Below are positions 26,635 through 34,649 of a stretch of 64,000 bases of DNA, piece by piece; positions within the stretch are counted from its first letter, which is position 1; each line of letters opens with the position of its first letter. Below the pieces are notes generated by a model that worked only from the letters and a program-made list of their open reading frames with translations, was not told where the DNA came from and did not search any database. The stretch is from Anaerolineae bacterium (GTDB lineage: Bacteria; Chloroflexota; Anaerolineae; 4572-78; J111), in the NCBI GenBank assembly GCA_023151115.1, contig JAKLJP010000004.1:62001-126000 (forward strand), in the 5' to 3' direction. The position numbers were made by a program, and so were the translations under genes.

Positions 26635-28815
26635 GCCTCCACTTACAGAAGTCCCATCGAGCAAACTACGCACATAGCTTAAAACCTCCTCATTGGTAAA
26701 GCCGATTGGGTGAGAGATAAATAAGCTCTTGCCACCCAAGCTGCGCTCCTCTTCCGGCGTTGAGATGTAAGCAGTGATGACTGCTATCGGGATAGCACAA
26801 AGCGCCGGGTCTTGTTTTATTTGAGCCAGCAGGGTGTGACCACTCATCTCCGGCATGCTCAAATCCATCAGCACCAGGTCGGGTGGATGTTGCTGCATCA
26901 TCTCCAGACCCACCCGGCCATTATTGGCCCGGCTGATCTGATAGTCAGCTCCCTCTGCTTCCAGCAGCCGGGTTAGCAAATGGCTCATGCGCGGGTCGTC
27001 ATCTATCAGCAAAATGCGGCGGGGATGCGGGTCGAGCCGGTTGAGCAGGGCGGTCAACGCCTCACGGGTGATGGGTTTGACCAGGTACTCGATTACATTG
27101 AGGGCCTGCCGCCACTGCTGCGGGCCAATAAACGGGCAGAAGATCATGGGGATGGCCAGCCTGTCAGTTTTTTCTTTCCAGGCCCGCAGTTGCTGCCAGG
27201 TCTGTTCTGGCTGCATCAGATTAAAAATCACTGCTTGTGGGTGAGTTTCAGCCAGCAAGCCGGGCAGGTCTGAATTGTCAGCAACAGCCAAAACCTGGTA
27301 CGTTTCCAGCGCATCCTCAACCAGCCGTTTTATCGCCGGGTCGGAATCTAAAAGTAAAACGGACCGCCCCCGCCCGGTTGGGGTTCTGACCGGCAGCCGG
27401 TGTCTTTCCTCTCGGCCCGATGTAATAAAGGTACTTTCTTTTAACGGCAGGATAAAGTGAAAGCGGCTGCCCTGCCCCGGTATCCCGGCGCTTTCAGCCC
27501 AAATCCGGCCGCCGTGCATTTCCACAAACCGCTGGCTGATAACCAGCCCCAGGCCGCTGCCCTCCAGGTGTTGGAGCGAAACAGAATCATCAAGCTGTTC
27601 AAATTCTTTAAAAACGGTCTGCAATTTGTCGGCGGGAATACCCTTGCCGGTATCGGCGACGGTAATTTTGATGTGCTTATTTTCAAGCACAGCCTGCACG
27701 GTGATACTGCCCTGTTCGGTAAAGCGACGGGCGTTGTTCAAAAGGTTTAAAAGAACTTGGCGCACCCGGGTCCGGTCTATGGTTAGCAGGGGCAGATTTT
27801 TGGGCAGGTCAGCCTTAAGTTCAACCGGCTTATCTCGCAGCAAAGGGCGGATAATGCCCAACGCTTCGGCAACCAGTTCCGGGAGCTTGGTCGGTTCGGG
27901 GTGGATTTTCATCTGGCTGGCTTCAATTTTAGACAGGTTTAGCACATCCTCGGTCAGTTGCAGCAGGTGCTTGCAGCTACGGTAGATTTCGCGAATGTCG
28001 CCCCGATAGGCCGGCGGCAGGGGCACATTATTGTAACTACCCGGCGAGAGGTACATCATTTCGCTAAAGGCCATAATCACATTCAAGGGGGTGCGCAGTT
28101 CGTGGCTGATGTTGGTGGCAAATTGCTGTTTGGCCTGGCGGGCTTCTTCGGCGGCTTCTCTGGCCCGGGCCAGATCATAATTCAGGCGTTCCAGTTGTTG
28201 GTACGACACGTCCAGCGCTTTCAAGGCGCGGGCCAATTCCCCCTGACGGTCCAGCAGCTCTTCTTCGTGGGACTGAGCCGCCTTGGCCCGATCCCAGGCC
28301 CAATAGAGGGTCAGATACAGGTTACGCACCGTCAGGGACGACATAATCCCCACCAGCACAATAACCAGCACCGACGAGAATAACTCGTTGGAAAAGGGGG
28401 AGTGCCCCCAGTGCAGCCAGCCAATGCCAATCACGGCGCTGCTGCACAAGATCGTTACGCCGACGACGGTTTTAAGGTTAAAAAGAAGTCCGGTTAAACT
28501 GACGACCACGGCCAGCAGATAAGGCGCAGCGGGGTCGCCCCGCCACATTTGGTTGAGACTGGCCGCGGCAATCCCCAAAATCAGGGCCGCCGAGGCCAGC
28601 GAGGCGTTATATTTGCGGGTGAAAAAGGCAGCGGCCAAACCTACGGCCAATAAAAGCGGGCCTAAGCCGGCCCCACCAACGCGGTTGATGGGGTGGAACA
28701 AGATGACATACCACAGGTACAGTACGCCCATCACACAAAACAGCACCGGCTGGAGCGACTCGGACCGGAGATAGGTCAGATCATCCGGCGTGCCAAATTC
28801 TTGCCTCATGCGCAT
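26548..28815 (-). CDS. Membrane hybrid histidine kinase with two receiver domains
   Basis: 755 residues. About six membrane helices (30-180) precede a coiled coil, a HisKA domain (NISHELRTPLNVIMAFSEMM, intact His), an ATPase domain (QVLLNLLNNARRF, VADTGKGIPADKL, GSGLGLVISQRFVEMHGG), a first receiver and a second receiver. In receiver 1 the acceptor site reads VIFNLMQPE, Asn for Asp, so it should not be phosphorylated; LVKPI is kept. Receiver 2 is complete (LLIDDDPRMSHLL, LVLMDLSMPEMSG). The last 29 codons run into the 3' end of the convergent gene (26548-26634). It senses through the membrane part; the signal is unknown. Confidence 0.9.
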   Translation of the reverse strand: MRMRQEFGTPDDLTYLRSESLQPVLFCVMGVLYLWYVILFHPINRVGGAGLGPLLLAVGLAAAFFTRKYNASLASAALILGIAAASLNQMWRGDPAAPYLLAVVVSLTGLLFNLKTVVGVTILCSSAVIGIGWLHWGHSPFSNELFSSVLVIVLVGIMSSLTVRNLYLTLYWAWDRAKAAQSHEEELLDRQGELARALKALDVSYQQLERLNYDLARAREAAEEARQAKQQFATNISHELRTPLNVIMAFSEMMYLSPGSYNNVPLPPAYRGDIREIYRSCKHLLQLTEDVLNLSKIEASQMKIHPEPTKLPELVAEALGIIRPLLRDKPVELKADLPKNLPLLTIDRTRVRQVLLNLLNNARRFTEQGSITVQAVLENKHIKITVADTGKGIPADKLQTVFKEFEQLDDSVSLQHLEGSGLGLVISQRFVEMHGGRIWAESAGIPGQGSRFHFILPLKESTFITSGREERHRLPVRTPTGRGRSVLLLDSDPAIKRLVEDALETYQVLAVADNSDLPGLLAETHPQAVIFNLMQPEQTWQQLRAWKEKTDRLAIPMIFCPFIGPQQWRQALNVIEYLVKPITREALTALLNRLDPHPRRILLIDDDPRMSHLLTRLLEAEGADYQISRANNGRVGLEMMQQHPPDLVLMDLSMPEMSGHTLLAQIKQDPALCAIPIAVITAYISTPEEERSLGGKSLFISHPIGFTNEEVLSYVRSLLDGTSVSGGLHLAQHLGQGSQQVGLPDGFAQVSSCAQ

Positions 28816-28884
28816 TTCTCCCTCGCCACCTGGGTGATGGCTATAGTATAGACGCGCTGAGAAGTGTGGTCAATCTATGTAGCT

Positions 28885-29030
28885 ACTCACCGCATCCTGA
28901 GTAGGCCGAAGGCCGTATCGAAGGATGCGGTGAGTAGCACCCTGAGGAGCTCTGAGTTCGTCCTGAGCTTGTCGAAGGGCGAAGCGAGACGCGTATCGAG
29001 GGGTGCTATTTGGTGAGTAGTTACCAATCT
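28885..29030. repeat. Dispersed repeat, CGTATCGAAGGGTGC family, copy 4 (longest)
   Basis: CTACTCACCGCATCCTGAGT pairs with GGATGCGGTGAGTAG; then CACCCTGAGGAGCTCTGAG, CCTGAGCTTGTCGAAGG and GCGTATCGAGGGGTGC follow. The CCTGAGCTTGTCGAAGG word is one I associate with REP-like repeats in several phyla. No gene lies in 28816-29085. Confidence 0.7.
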
Positions 29031-29085
29031 ATAATTAGTAACTTATTTTCTTTGAAATGCCTTCGTTCGTCACTGAGGCGGTGTG

Positions 29086-31230
29086 TTACCTCAGCCGGAG
29101 GTCAAGCCCTCGCAGGGTTTGGGCATTGATCGCCACAACGATGGTGCTCAACGACATCAGCACGGCTCCCACCCAGGCCGGCAGGACAAAGCCCAACCCG
29201 GCCAGCACCCCCGCCGCCAATGGCAGGGCAATGGCATTGTAGCCCACCGCCCAACCCAGGTTCTCGACCATCTTGCGATAACTGGCCCGGCTCAATTGGA
29301 TGATCCGCCCGATGTCACGCGGGTCGTTGCGAACCAGCACAATCCCCGCCGACGCCCGCGCTACGTCCGTGCCTGCGCCAATGGCGATGCCCACATCGGC
29401 CTGGGCCAGGGCCGGCGCGTCGTTGACCCCATCGCCGACCATAGCCACCTTCTGGCCGTGCTGTTGTAGGGCTTTGACCTTCTCGGCCTTGTGTTCGGGC
29501 AGCACCTGGGCAAAATAGGTCTCGATGCCCAACTCCCCGGCCACCCAGCGGGCGACCGCTTCGGAGTCGCCGGTCAGCATCGCTACCTGGATGTCCTGCT
29601 GCTTGAGGGCAGCGATAGCCTCGCGGCTCTCCGGGCGGATAACATCGGCCAGGGCGAAGGCCGCCAACGTCTGACCGCCCTCGACCAGGTAGACCACCGT
29701 CTGACCCCGCTCGCCCCACAGATGGGCCTGGTGAGCCAGATTTTCAGACACGCTCACTTCTTCCTGTTCCAGCAGGCGCGGCCCACCGACCTGCAAAGTT
29801 CGTCCATTCACGTTAGCCTGGACGCCGCGTCCCGGCAACGCCTGGAAACCGCTGACCGCTGGAATCTGAACACCTCGCTCTTGAGCCGCTTCAACCAGGG
29901 CGCGGGCGATGATATGTTCACTGTCCCCTTCCACCGCGGCAACCAGGGCCAGCGCTTCGGCTTCTTCAACTCCGTCAGCGGTAGCAATCGCCACCAAGCC
30001 CTGCTCGCCTTTGGTCAGGGTGCCAGTCTTGTCAAAAACAATCATCTTCAGATTACGAGCTTGTTCCAGGGCCAGCCGGTCGCGGACCAGAATGCCGTTG
30101 CGGGCCGAAAGCGTGGTCGAGATGGCGATGACCAGCGGGATGGCCAGCCCCAGGGCGTGGGGACAGGCCACCACCAGCACCGTCACCACCCGTTCCAGAG
30201 TGTAGTTATCAAATCCGCGTGCCAAAACCCACCCAATTAGGGTTACAACCGCCACCCCCAGAGCCACAAAGGTCAGCCAGTAGGCGGCCCGGTCGGCCAA
30301 ATCCTGGGCACGACTGCGGCTGCTCTGGGCCTCGGCTACCAGGCGCATAATTCCGGCCAGCATCGTTTGCTCCCCAGTGCGGGTAAGCCGCACCCGCAAG
30401 GAGCCGCTGCCGTTGACCGTCCCGGCGATGACCTCAGCCCCCGGCTGTTTGTGAACCGGGCGCGACTCCCCGGTAATCATACTTTCGTTGACCTGGCTAT
30501 CGCCTTCTTCCACCTGCCCATCGGCCGGAACCTGCGCCCCTGGCCGGACCAGCACCAAGTCGTTCAGCCGCAAAGCGCTGACCGCCACTGGCTCAGTCCG
30601 GCCTTCGACGATGCGTTCCGCTGTGTCAGGTAAGAGTTTAGCCAGTTCATTCAGGGCGTTCTGGGCGCTGCCGATGGCCCGCATTTCCATCCAGTGGCCC
30701 AGCAGCATAATGACGACCAAAGTAGCCATCTCCCAGTAAAAAGACATCCCTTCGACCAAGCCCAAATCAATGGCGATGCTGTAGCCATAGGCCGTGCTGA
30801 TAGCCATCGCCACCAGGGTCATCATCCCCGGCTGGCGGCTGCGTAGTTCATCCGCCGCCCCTTTTAGAAAGACCCAACCGCCCCACCAGAAGATCACACT
30901 CGACAGAAGCGGCGCGATCCAGGCTGAGCCAGGGAAGACCGGCGGATGAAAACCCAGCAAATGCTGGATCATTTCACTGTAAATGAGTACCGGGATGGTC
31001 AACAAGAGGGTGAGCCAGAAACGGTCCCGGAACATTCCTTCGCTGTGGCCGGCGTGTTTATCGTGACCCTCGTGCCCACCGTGTCCCGTGTGGGTTGAGG
31101 CCGAGGGCTGGTGATGCTCCTCGTGCTGGGCGTGTCCGGTGTGAGCTTGAGCCCGAGCGTGATCCCCGTGAGACTCGTGATGCTTCCGATGATCCCCGTG
31201 ATTGTGCAAATGTTCTTGATGTGTTGTCAT
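29086..31230 (-). CDS. copB: CopB-type copper/silver-exporting P1B ATPase
   Basis: 714 residues from the ATG at 31230, preceded by GGGGGA at four nt. The N-terminus (1-65) is extremely His-rich (HNHGDHRKHHESHGDH and more) and replaces the CxxC metal domain of CopA. The transmembrane metal site is CPH (VVACPHALGLAIP), the P1B-3 signature linked to Cu(II) or Ag. The catalytic loop DKTGTLTKGE, the phosphatase TGDSEAV and hinge GDGVNDAPAL are intact, with eight membrane helices. It pumps copper out of the cytoplasm. It lies downstream of a multicopper oxidase gene on the same strand. Confidence 0.93.
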   Translation of the reverse strand: MTTHQEHLHNHGDHRKHHESHGDHARAQAHTGHAQHEEHHQPSASTHTGHGGHEGHDKHAGHSEGMFRDRFWLTLLLTIPVLIYSEMIQHLLGFHPPVFPGSAWIAPLLSSVIFWWGGWVFLKGAADELRSRQPGMMTLVAMAISTAYGYSIAIDLGLVEGMSFYWEMATLVVIMLLGHWMEMRAIGSAQNALNELAKLLPDTAERIVEGRTEPVAVSALRLNDLVLVRPGAQVPADGQVEEGDSQVNESMITGESRPVHKQPGAEVIAGTVNGSGSLRVRLTRTGEQTMLAGIMRLVAEAQSSRSRAQDLADRAAYWLTFVALGVAVVTLIGWVLARGFDNYTLERVVTVLVVACPHALGLAIPLVIAISTTLSARNGILVRDRLALEQARNLKMIVFDKTGTLTKGEQGLVAIATADGVEEAEALALVAAVEGDSEHIIARALVEAAQERGVQIPAVSGFQALPGRGVQANVNGRTLQVGGPRLLEQEEVSVSENLAHQAHLWGERGQTVVYLVEGGQTLAAFALADVIRPESREAIAALKQQDIQVAMLTGDSEAVARWVAGELGIETYFAQVLPEHKAEKVKALQQHGQKVAMVGDGVNDAPALAQADVGIAIGAGTDVARASAGIVLVRNDPRDIGRIIQLSRASYRKMVENLGWAVGYNAIALPLAAGVLAGLGFVLPAWVGAVLMSLSTIVVAINAQTLRGLDLRLR

Positions 31231-31290
31231 TGTTTCCCCCTTAAGCATGATAAGAGATTCTATAGTCTGGTTTCAATATATCAAAAATCT

Positions 31291-31305
31291 TACCTTGAAA
31301 AGGTA
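31291..31305. promoter_or_regulatory. Candidate operator upstream of copB
   Basis: A perfect inverted repeat, TACCTT and AAGGTA with a 3-bp spacer, 61 bp before the copB start. ACCTT/AAGGT half sites are seen in MerR-type (CueR-like) copper operators, but the spacing is shorter than usual and no MerR gene is nearby. Confidence 0.4.
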
Positions 31306-31359
31306 GTTGCCTCAGAATAATCTCACTTTCATCTGGCCCGGTCACTCTACTGCTTACTT

Positions 31360-32901
31360 TCATCCATGGTGATGCCGTATAGGTGCATGTTCGTCTTCGA
31401 CCAGGAAGTTAAGCATCATCCCCCCTTCAACATGCTCGGCGATGTGGCAATGGGCCATCCAGAGGCCGGGGTTGCTCGTCTCCAGGAGGATGTCCACCGT
31501 CTCGCCCTTACGCACCAGCACTGTATCCTTCCAGGCCAGGTTCTCGTTCCGTATCCCGTCCCGGCTGAGGACCAGGAATCGCTGGCCGTGGAAATGGACC
31601 GGATGCTGCATAGGATGGTCTGTGTGCGGATCATTCACGATCCGGATCTTCACCCGCTCCCCGACCTTGAACGACCAGTCAATGTCGTGGTTCGCCTTCC
31701 CGGTCTCTGAATCCACCAGCTTCCAATGCATACTCCGGGGCGAGGACATGCGGTTATGCAAGATCATGCCGTCTTCCCACTCGATGCCGCTCGCGTGGTG
31801 GTCGCCCATATCGCCGTGGCCGCCCATCTCACCGATGAGAGCCAGGGCCTTGTCGGGTGGGCGGTCGAAATCGGATTCAATTCTAGCCCGCTCCATGGCC
31901 AACTCGGCACTGCGGCGCAGAGTGAAGAAGGCCGCGGCATATGACGGCTCGGCCGGCGGCTCACTCACTTCAATCGTGCCGAGGGGGTAGGTCTTGTCTG
32001 GGGTGCGGTGTTCGAGGGGAAATTGACCGGCCTGCTCGAAGAGCACGTCGAGGATGACCCGCTCCGAGGGGGAGAGCAGGACCGCTTCGACAAATTCCTC
32101 ATGCTCGACCCGGCCATTGTCACTTCCGACGAGCTTCATACGTGTCCCAGGGAGGGCGAAGTTGAAGGTCCGCACATTGGCCGTGTTGGTCAGGTAGAGC
32201 CGGACCACCTCTCCTTGCTGCGCTACCAACTGGTAGTCCGTCTGGCCATTGACCAGCATGACGTTGCCGAAGCGGCCCATGGACGTCCGATTCGACTCGG
32301 ACTGACTGAAAGCGGCGACCTGGCCGAGGATCATCAGGATGTCATCTAAAACCAAGGTCAGTTCCCGGTTCACCGGCGCCCAGTAGTCCGGGTCACTGGG
32401 GACGACGAGGATATTCCCGTACAGTCCATGCTCCTGGGTGTAGTCCTCCCGAACGTGAGGATGATACCAGTGCAGGCCCGGGTCGGGAAAGCGTAGTTGG
32501 TAGGTGAAGCTGCCCTCAGCGGGGATGGGCGGCTGCATGCCGTGGTGAACGCCCTGGGGCATGCCGTCAAAGCGATTGTCCAAGCGCAGCCCGTGCCAGT
32601 GGATGGTGGTCTCCAGGTCCATCTGGTTGATGAAGTTCACCGTCACCTCGGAACCCTCGGTCACTCTCAGCGTGGGGCCGGGGATCGAGTTGTTGTAGGC
32701 CAGCATCTTGACCGTCTTATCACCCAGGCGTAGGCGGACCGGGCTGGCATACAGGTCGAAGACTTCGCCGGGCCGCAGTTCAACGACCTCGGTGGTTGTG
32801 GCTTCGGATAGCCCCGTACTCTCCCTGTCGAAAGGATCACGGACAGGCATGGCCAATTCGCCAATTAGACGCTGGAAGCGGCTGGAAATTGATTCCCTCA
32901 T
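31360..32901 (-). CDS. Multicopper oxidase without an export signal
   Basis: 513 residues from the ATG at 32901, which has AAGGAGG five nt upstream. Three cupredoxin domains carry all copper motifs: TTIHWHGLRLDN and LHWYHPHVREDYTQE (type 2/3 sites), HPMQHPVHFHGQRF, and WMAHCHIAEHVEGGMM (type 1 Cys/His/Met plus type 3 His). It should oxidise Cu(I) or phenolics with O2. No signal peptide or Tat motif precedes the first domain (MRESISSRFQRLIGELAMPV), which is odd for this family. It is 129 bp upstream of copB on the same strand and likely in one copper operon. Confidence 0.9.
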   Translation of the reverse strand: MRESISSRFQRLIGELAMPVRDPFDRESTGLSEATTTEVVELRPGEVFDLYASPVRLRLGDKTVKMLAYNNSIPGPTLRVTEGSEVTVNFINQMDLETTIHWHGLRLDNRFDGMPQGVHHGMQPPIPAEGSFTYQLRFPDPGLHWYHPHVREDYTQEHGLYGNILVVPSDPDYWAPVNRELTLVLDDILMILGQVAAFSQSESNRTSMGRFGNVMLVNGQTDYQLVAQQGEVVRLYLTNTANVRTFNFALPGTRMKLVGSDNGRVEHEEFVEAVLLSPSERVILDVLFEQAGQFPLEHRTPDKTYPLGTIEVSEPPAEPSYAAAFFTLRRSAELAMERARIESDFDRPPDKALALIGEMGGHGDMGDHHASGIEWEDGMILHNRMSSPRSMHWKLVDSETGKANHDIDWSFKVGERVKIRIVNDPHTDHPMQHPVHFHGQRFLVLSRDGIRNENLAWKDTVLVRKGETVDILLETSNPGLWMAHCHIAEHVEGGMMLNFLVEDEHAPIRHHHG

Positions 32902-33101
32902 GGATACCTCCTTGTGGTTTTTAGACAGCATTTACAAACTTAGAGAACTTTGGATTCTAACAAAAGAACCGTTGTAAGATTGTATAAGTAGGGTATATTG
33001 ATTATCCTGACCGTGTCATCTGGCTCAATGAAGTTATCTCACAACTGCTCTTATATTGCGTCGGCATTGAATAAAAAATCTTGGAGCCTAGAAGAAAACG
33101 G

Positions 33102-33584
33102 TTAGGCACCCTTTTGCTTCTCATGCGAGCTTTCTCCTTCAGCGTTGCCTGTCGTTGCTTTGGCTACAGCGACCTCAGACTCGGAGAACCGAGCGAACCA
33201 AACGACGAGCAGAATTGTTGCTCCAACTACAAGATGAATCCAGAAGGCGGCCAGTTGTTGCGAGAGGTAGGAGTATTGTTCCAGGATAAGACGGGTGTCG
33301 GTCAGGGGCGAAGTAGCTGCCATTCGCAGCAGATCAGTGCGGAGTGCTTCTGCAAAGGTGTATGAGCCGTAAAGGCCCAGGAAGTTCATTGAGGCAGCAA
33401 TCAAGTAGGCAACGCTGACCAGTACCTTTCTTGAACGGGTGAGGGTCTTGTTGACGGACACGAGCCAGCCAATGACAGCAATGACCACCACGACATAAAA
33501 GTTCCAGTAGAAATCTATCCTTTCGCGCGCGGCGAACAATAGGTCTGCGACCTCCTTGATGGTTATATCTGCTCCAGTTTCCAT
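33102..33584 (-). CDS. Three-helix membrane protein, unknown
   Basis: 160 residues. Three membrane helices: FYVVVVIAVIGWLVSV (about 30-45), VLVSVAYLIAASMNFLGLYG (about 55-75) and LAAFWIHLVVGATILLVVWF (about 112-131). The tail is charged and low complexity (SESEVAVAKATTGNAEGESS). No family is recognised. It sits downstream of another unknown membrane protein on the same strand, within the copper-resistance region. Confidence 0.6.
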   Translation of the reverse strand: METGADITIKEVADLLFAARERIDFYWNFYVVVVIAVIGWLVSVNKTLTRSRKVLVSVAYLIAASMNFLGLYGSYTFAEALRTDLLRMAATSPLTDTRLILEQYSYLSQQLAAFWIHLVVGATILLVVWFARFSESEVAVAKATTGNAEGESSHEKQKGA

Positions 33585-33657
33585 TGCACCTATTTTTGAG
33601 ACCTCCTTGCTCGAAGCTTCGCGACCAGTAAGGGTTAGCGTGGGTTGGCAGGTGGCG

Positions 33658-34416
33658 TTACTGGTTTTGGGTAGCCAACTCGGGGCGAGTGATGTGCCCC
33701 CGGCTACTGTTGCGCCACATCAAAACTGCGATGATGAACGCCCACACCGCCAGGAGAACGATAGCCACCAACCTGGGGATCGAATCAAAGAAGCCAACAT
33801 AGGGCACCATCACCCCGTGGACAATCCAGGCGACTCCCGAACCCGCAGCTAGCCACCCGAGCCAGCGAGGGTAGCTGGTCCCCAGCGACATCGCCAGTGC
33901 ATAAAGCAGCAGGGTAAGTCCCAGGAGGATGTTTGAGTAACTCTGAAGCGCATATTCAGTCCACCTTACGGCTTGGGCAGCCGCAAAGGCGGCGATCTGC
34001 TGGTCAGCGGGAGCACCGGCCCAAACATCCACAGCCCACTTGAGCGCCACGCCGTCAACGGCTTGGAGCATCGTGAAAGCGGTCGCTGTTACCACCGCCG
34101 CCACCAGGCCAAAGCGCGCCAAACCTGTACTCACTTCCCGCTTTTTGGTGATCGAGTAGTAAAGGGAGACCAAACCACCGATTAACAGTAAAGCAGCGAT
34201 CCACTGGGCGAAATGGACGACAACCCAGCTATCGCTTTGGGCGTACTCCATAAAGACAGCCGGATTGTCCATCGGGTCTTCCTGGTGAGGGTGAAATATA
34301 GCCGTTGCCACCACGAATAGGATGACGCCAAGAGGCAGCGCCACTGCTCCGATGCGGACTGTGATCGCCTCCATTTCTACCTGTGCATCCATCGCGGACT
34401 CGTCAAACCTTGTCAT
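33658..34416 (-). CDS. Six-helix membrane protein, DUF4386-like
   Basis: 252 residues with about six membrane helices, the first at 22-40 (VALPLGVILFVVATAIF). A conserved-looking FHPHQEDPMDNPAVFMEYA segment lies between helices 1 and 2. Helices 3-6 include LGLTLLLYALAMSL, YPRWLGWLAAGSGVAWIVHG and RLVAIVLLAVWAFIIAVLMW. This topology and the YPRWLGWL motif resemble DUF4386 and related families of unknown function; the assignment is tentative. An AGGAGG-type RBS precedes the ATG (TAGGAGGTAGAC on the minus strand). Confidence 0.6.
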   Translation of the reverse strand: MTRFDESAMDAQVEMEAITVRIGAVALPLGVILFVVATAIFHPHQEDPMDNPAVFMEYAQSDSWVVVHFAQWIAALLLIGGLVSLYYSITKKREVSTGLARFGLVAAVVTATAFTMLQAVDGVALKWAVDVWAGAPADQQIAAFAAAQAVRWTEYALQSYSNILLGLTLLLYALAMSLGTSYPRWLGWLAAGSGVAWIVHGVMVPYVGFFDSIPRLVAIVLLAVWAFIIAVLMWRNSSRGHITRPELATQNQ

Positions 34417-34649
34417 GTCTACCTCCTAAAATAGATGATAATACAGCCAGAGAGCATTTACGCCATGGCCTGCAAACTATCGAAAGAAACATCATTGCTT
34501 TCTGATGAGATTTACAGTACAATGATGTCATCCCCGGTTTTCAACTTCGATCCCATGAAATCACAGTTCAGCCTGGATTTGGTAACGCTGAGTAGGACAC
34601 TGAGCGTGACAAAAATCGAGACAGCCAAAATTATAAAAGGGGGGCTGAT

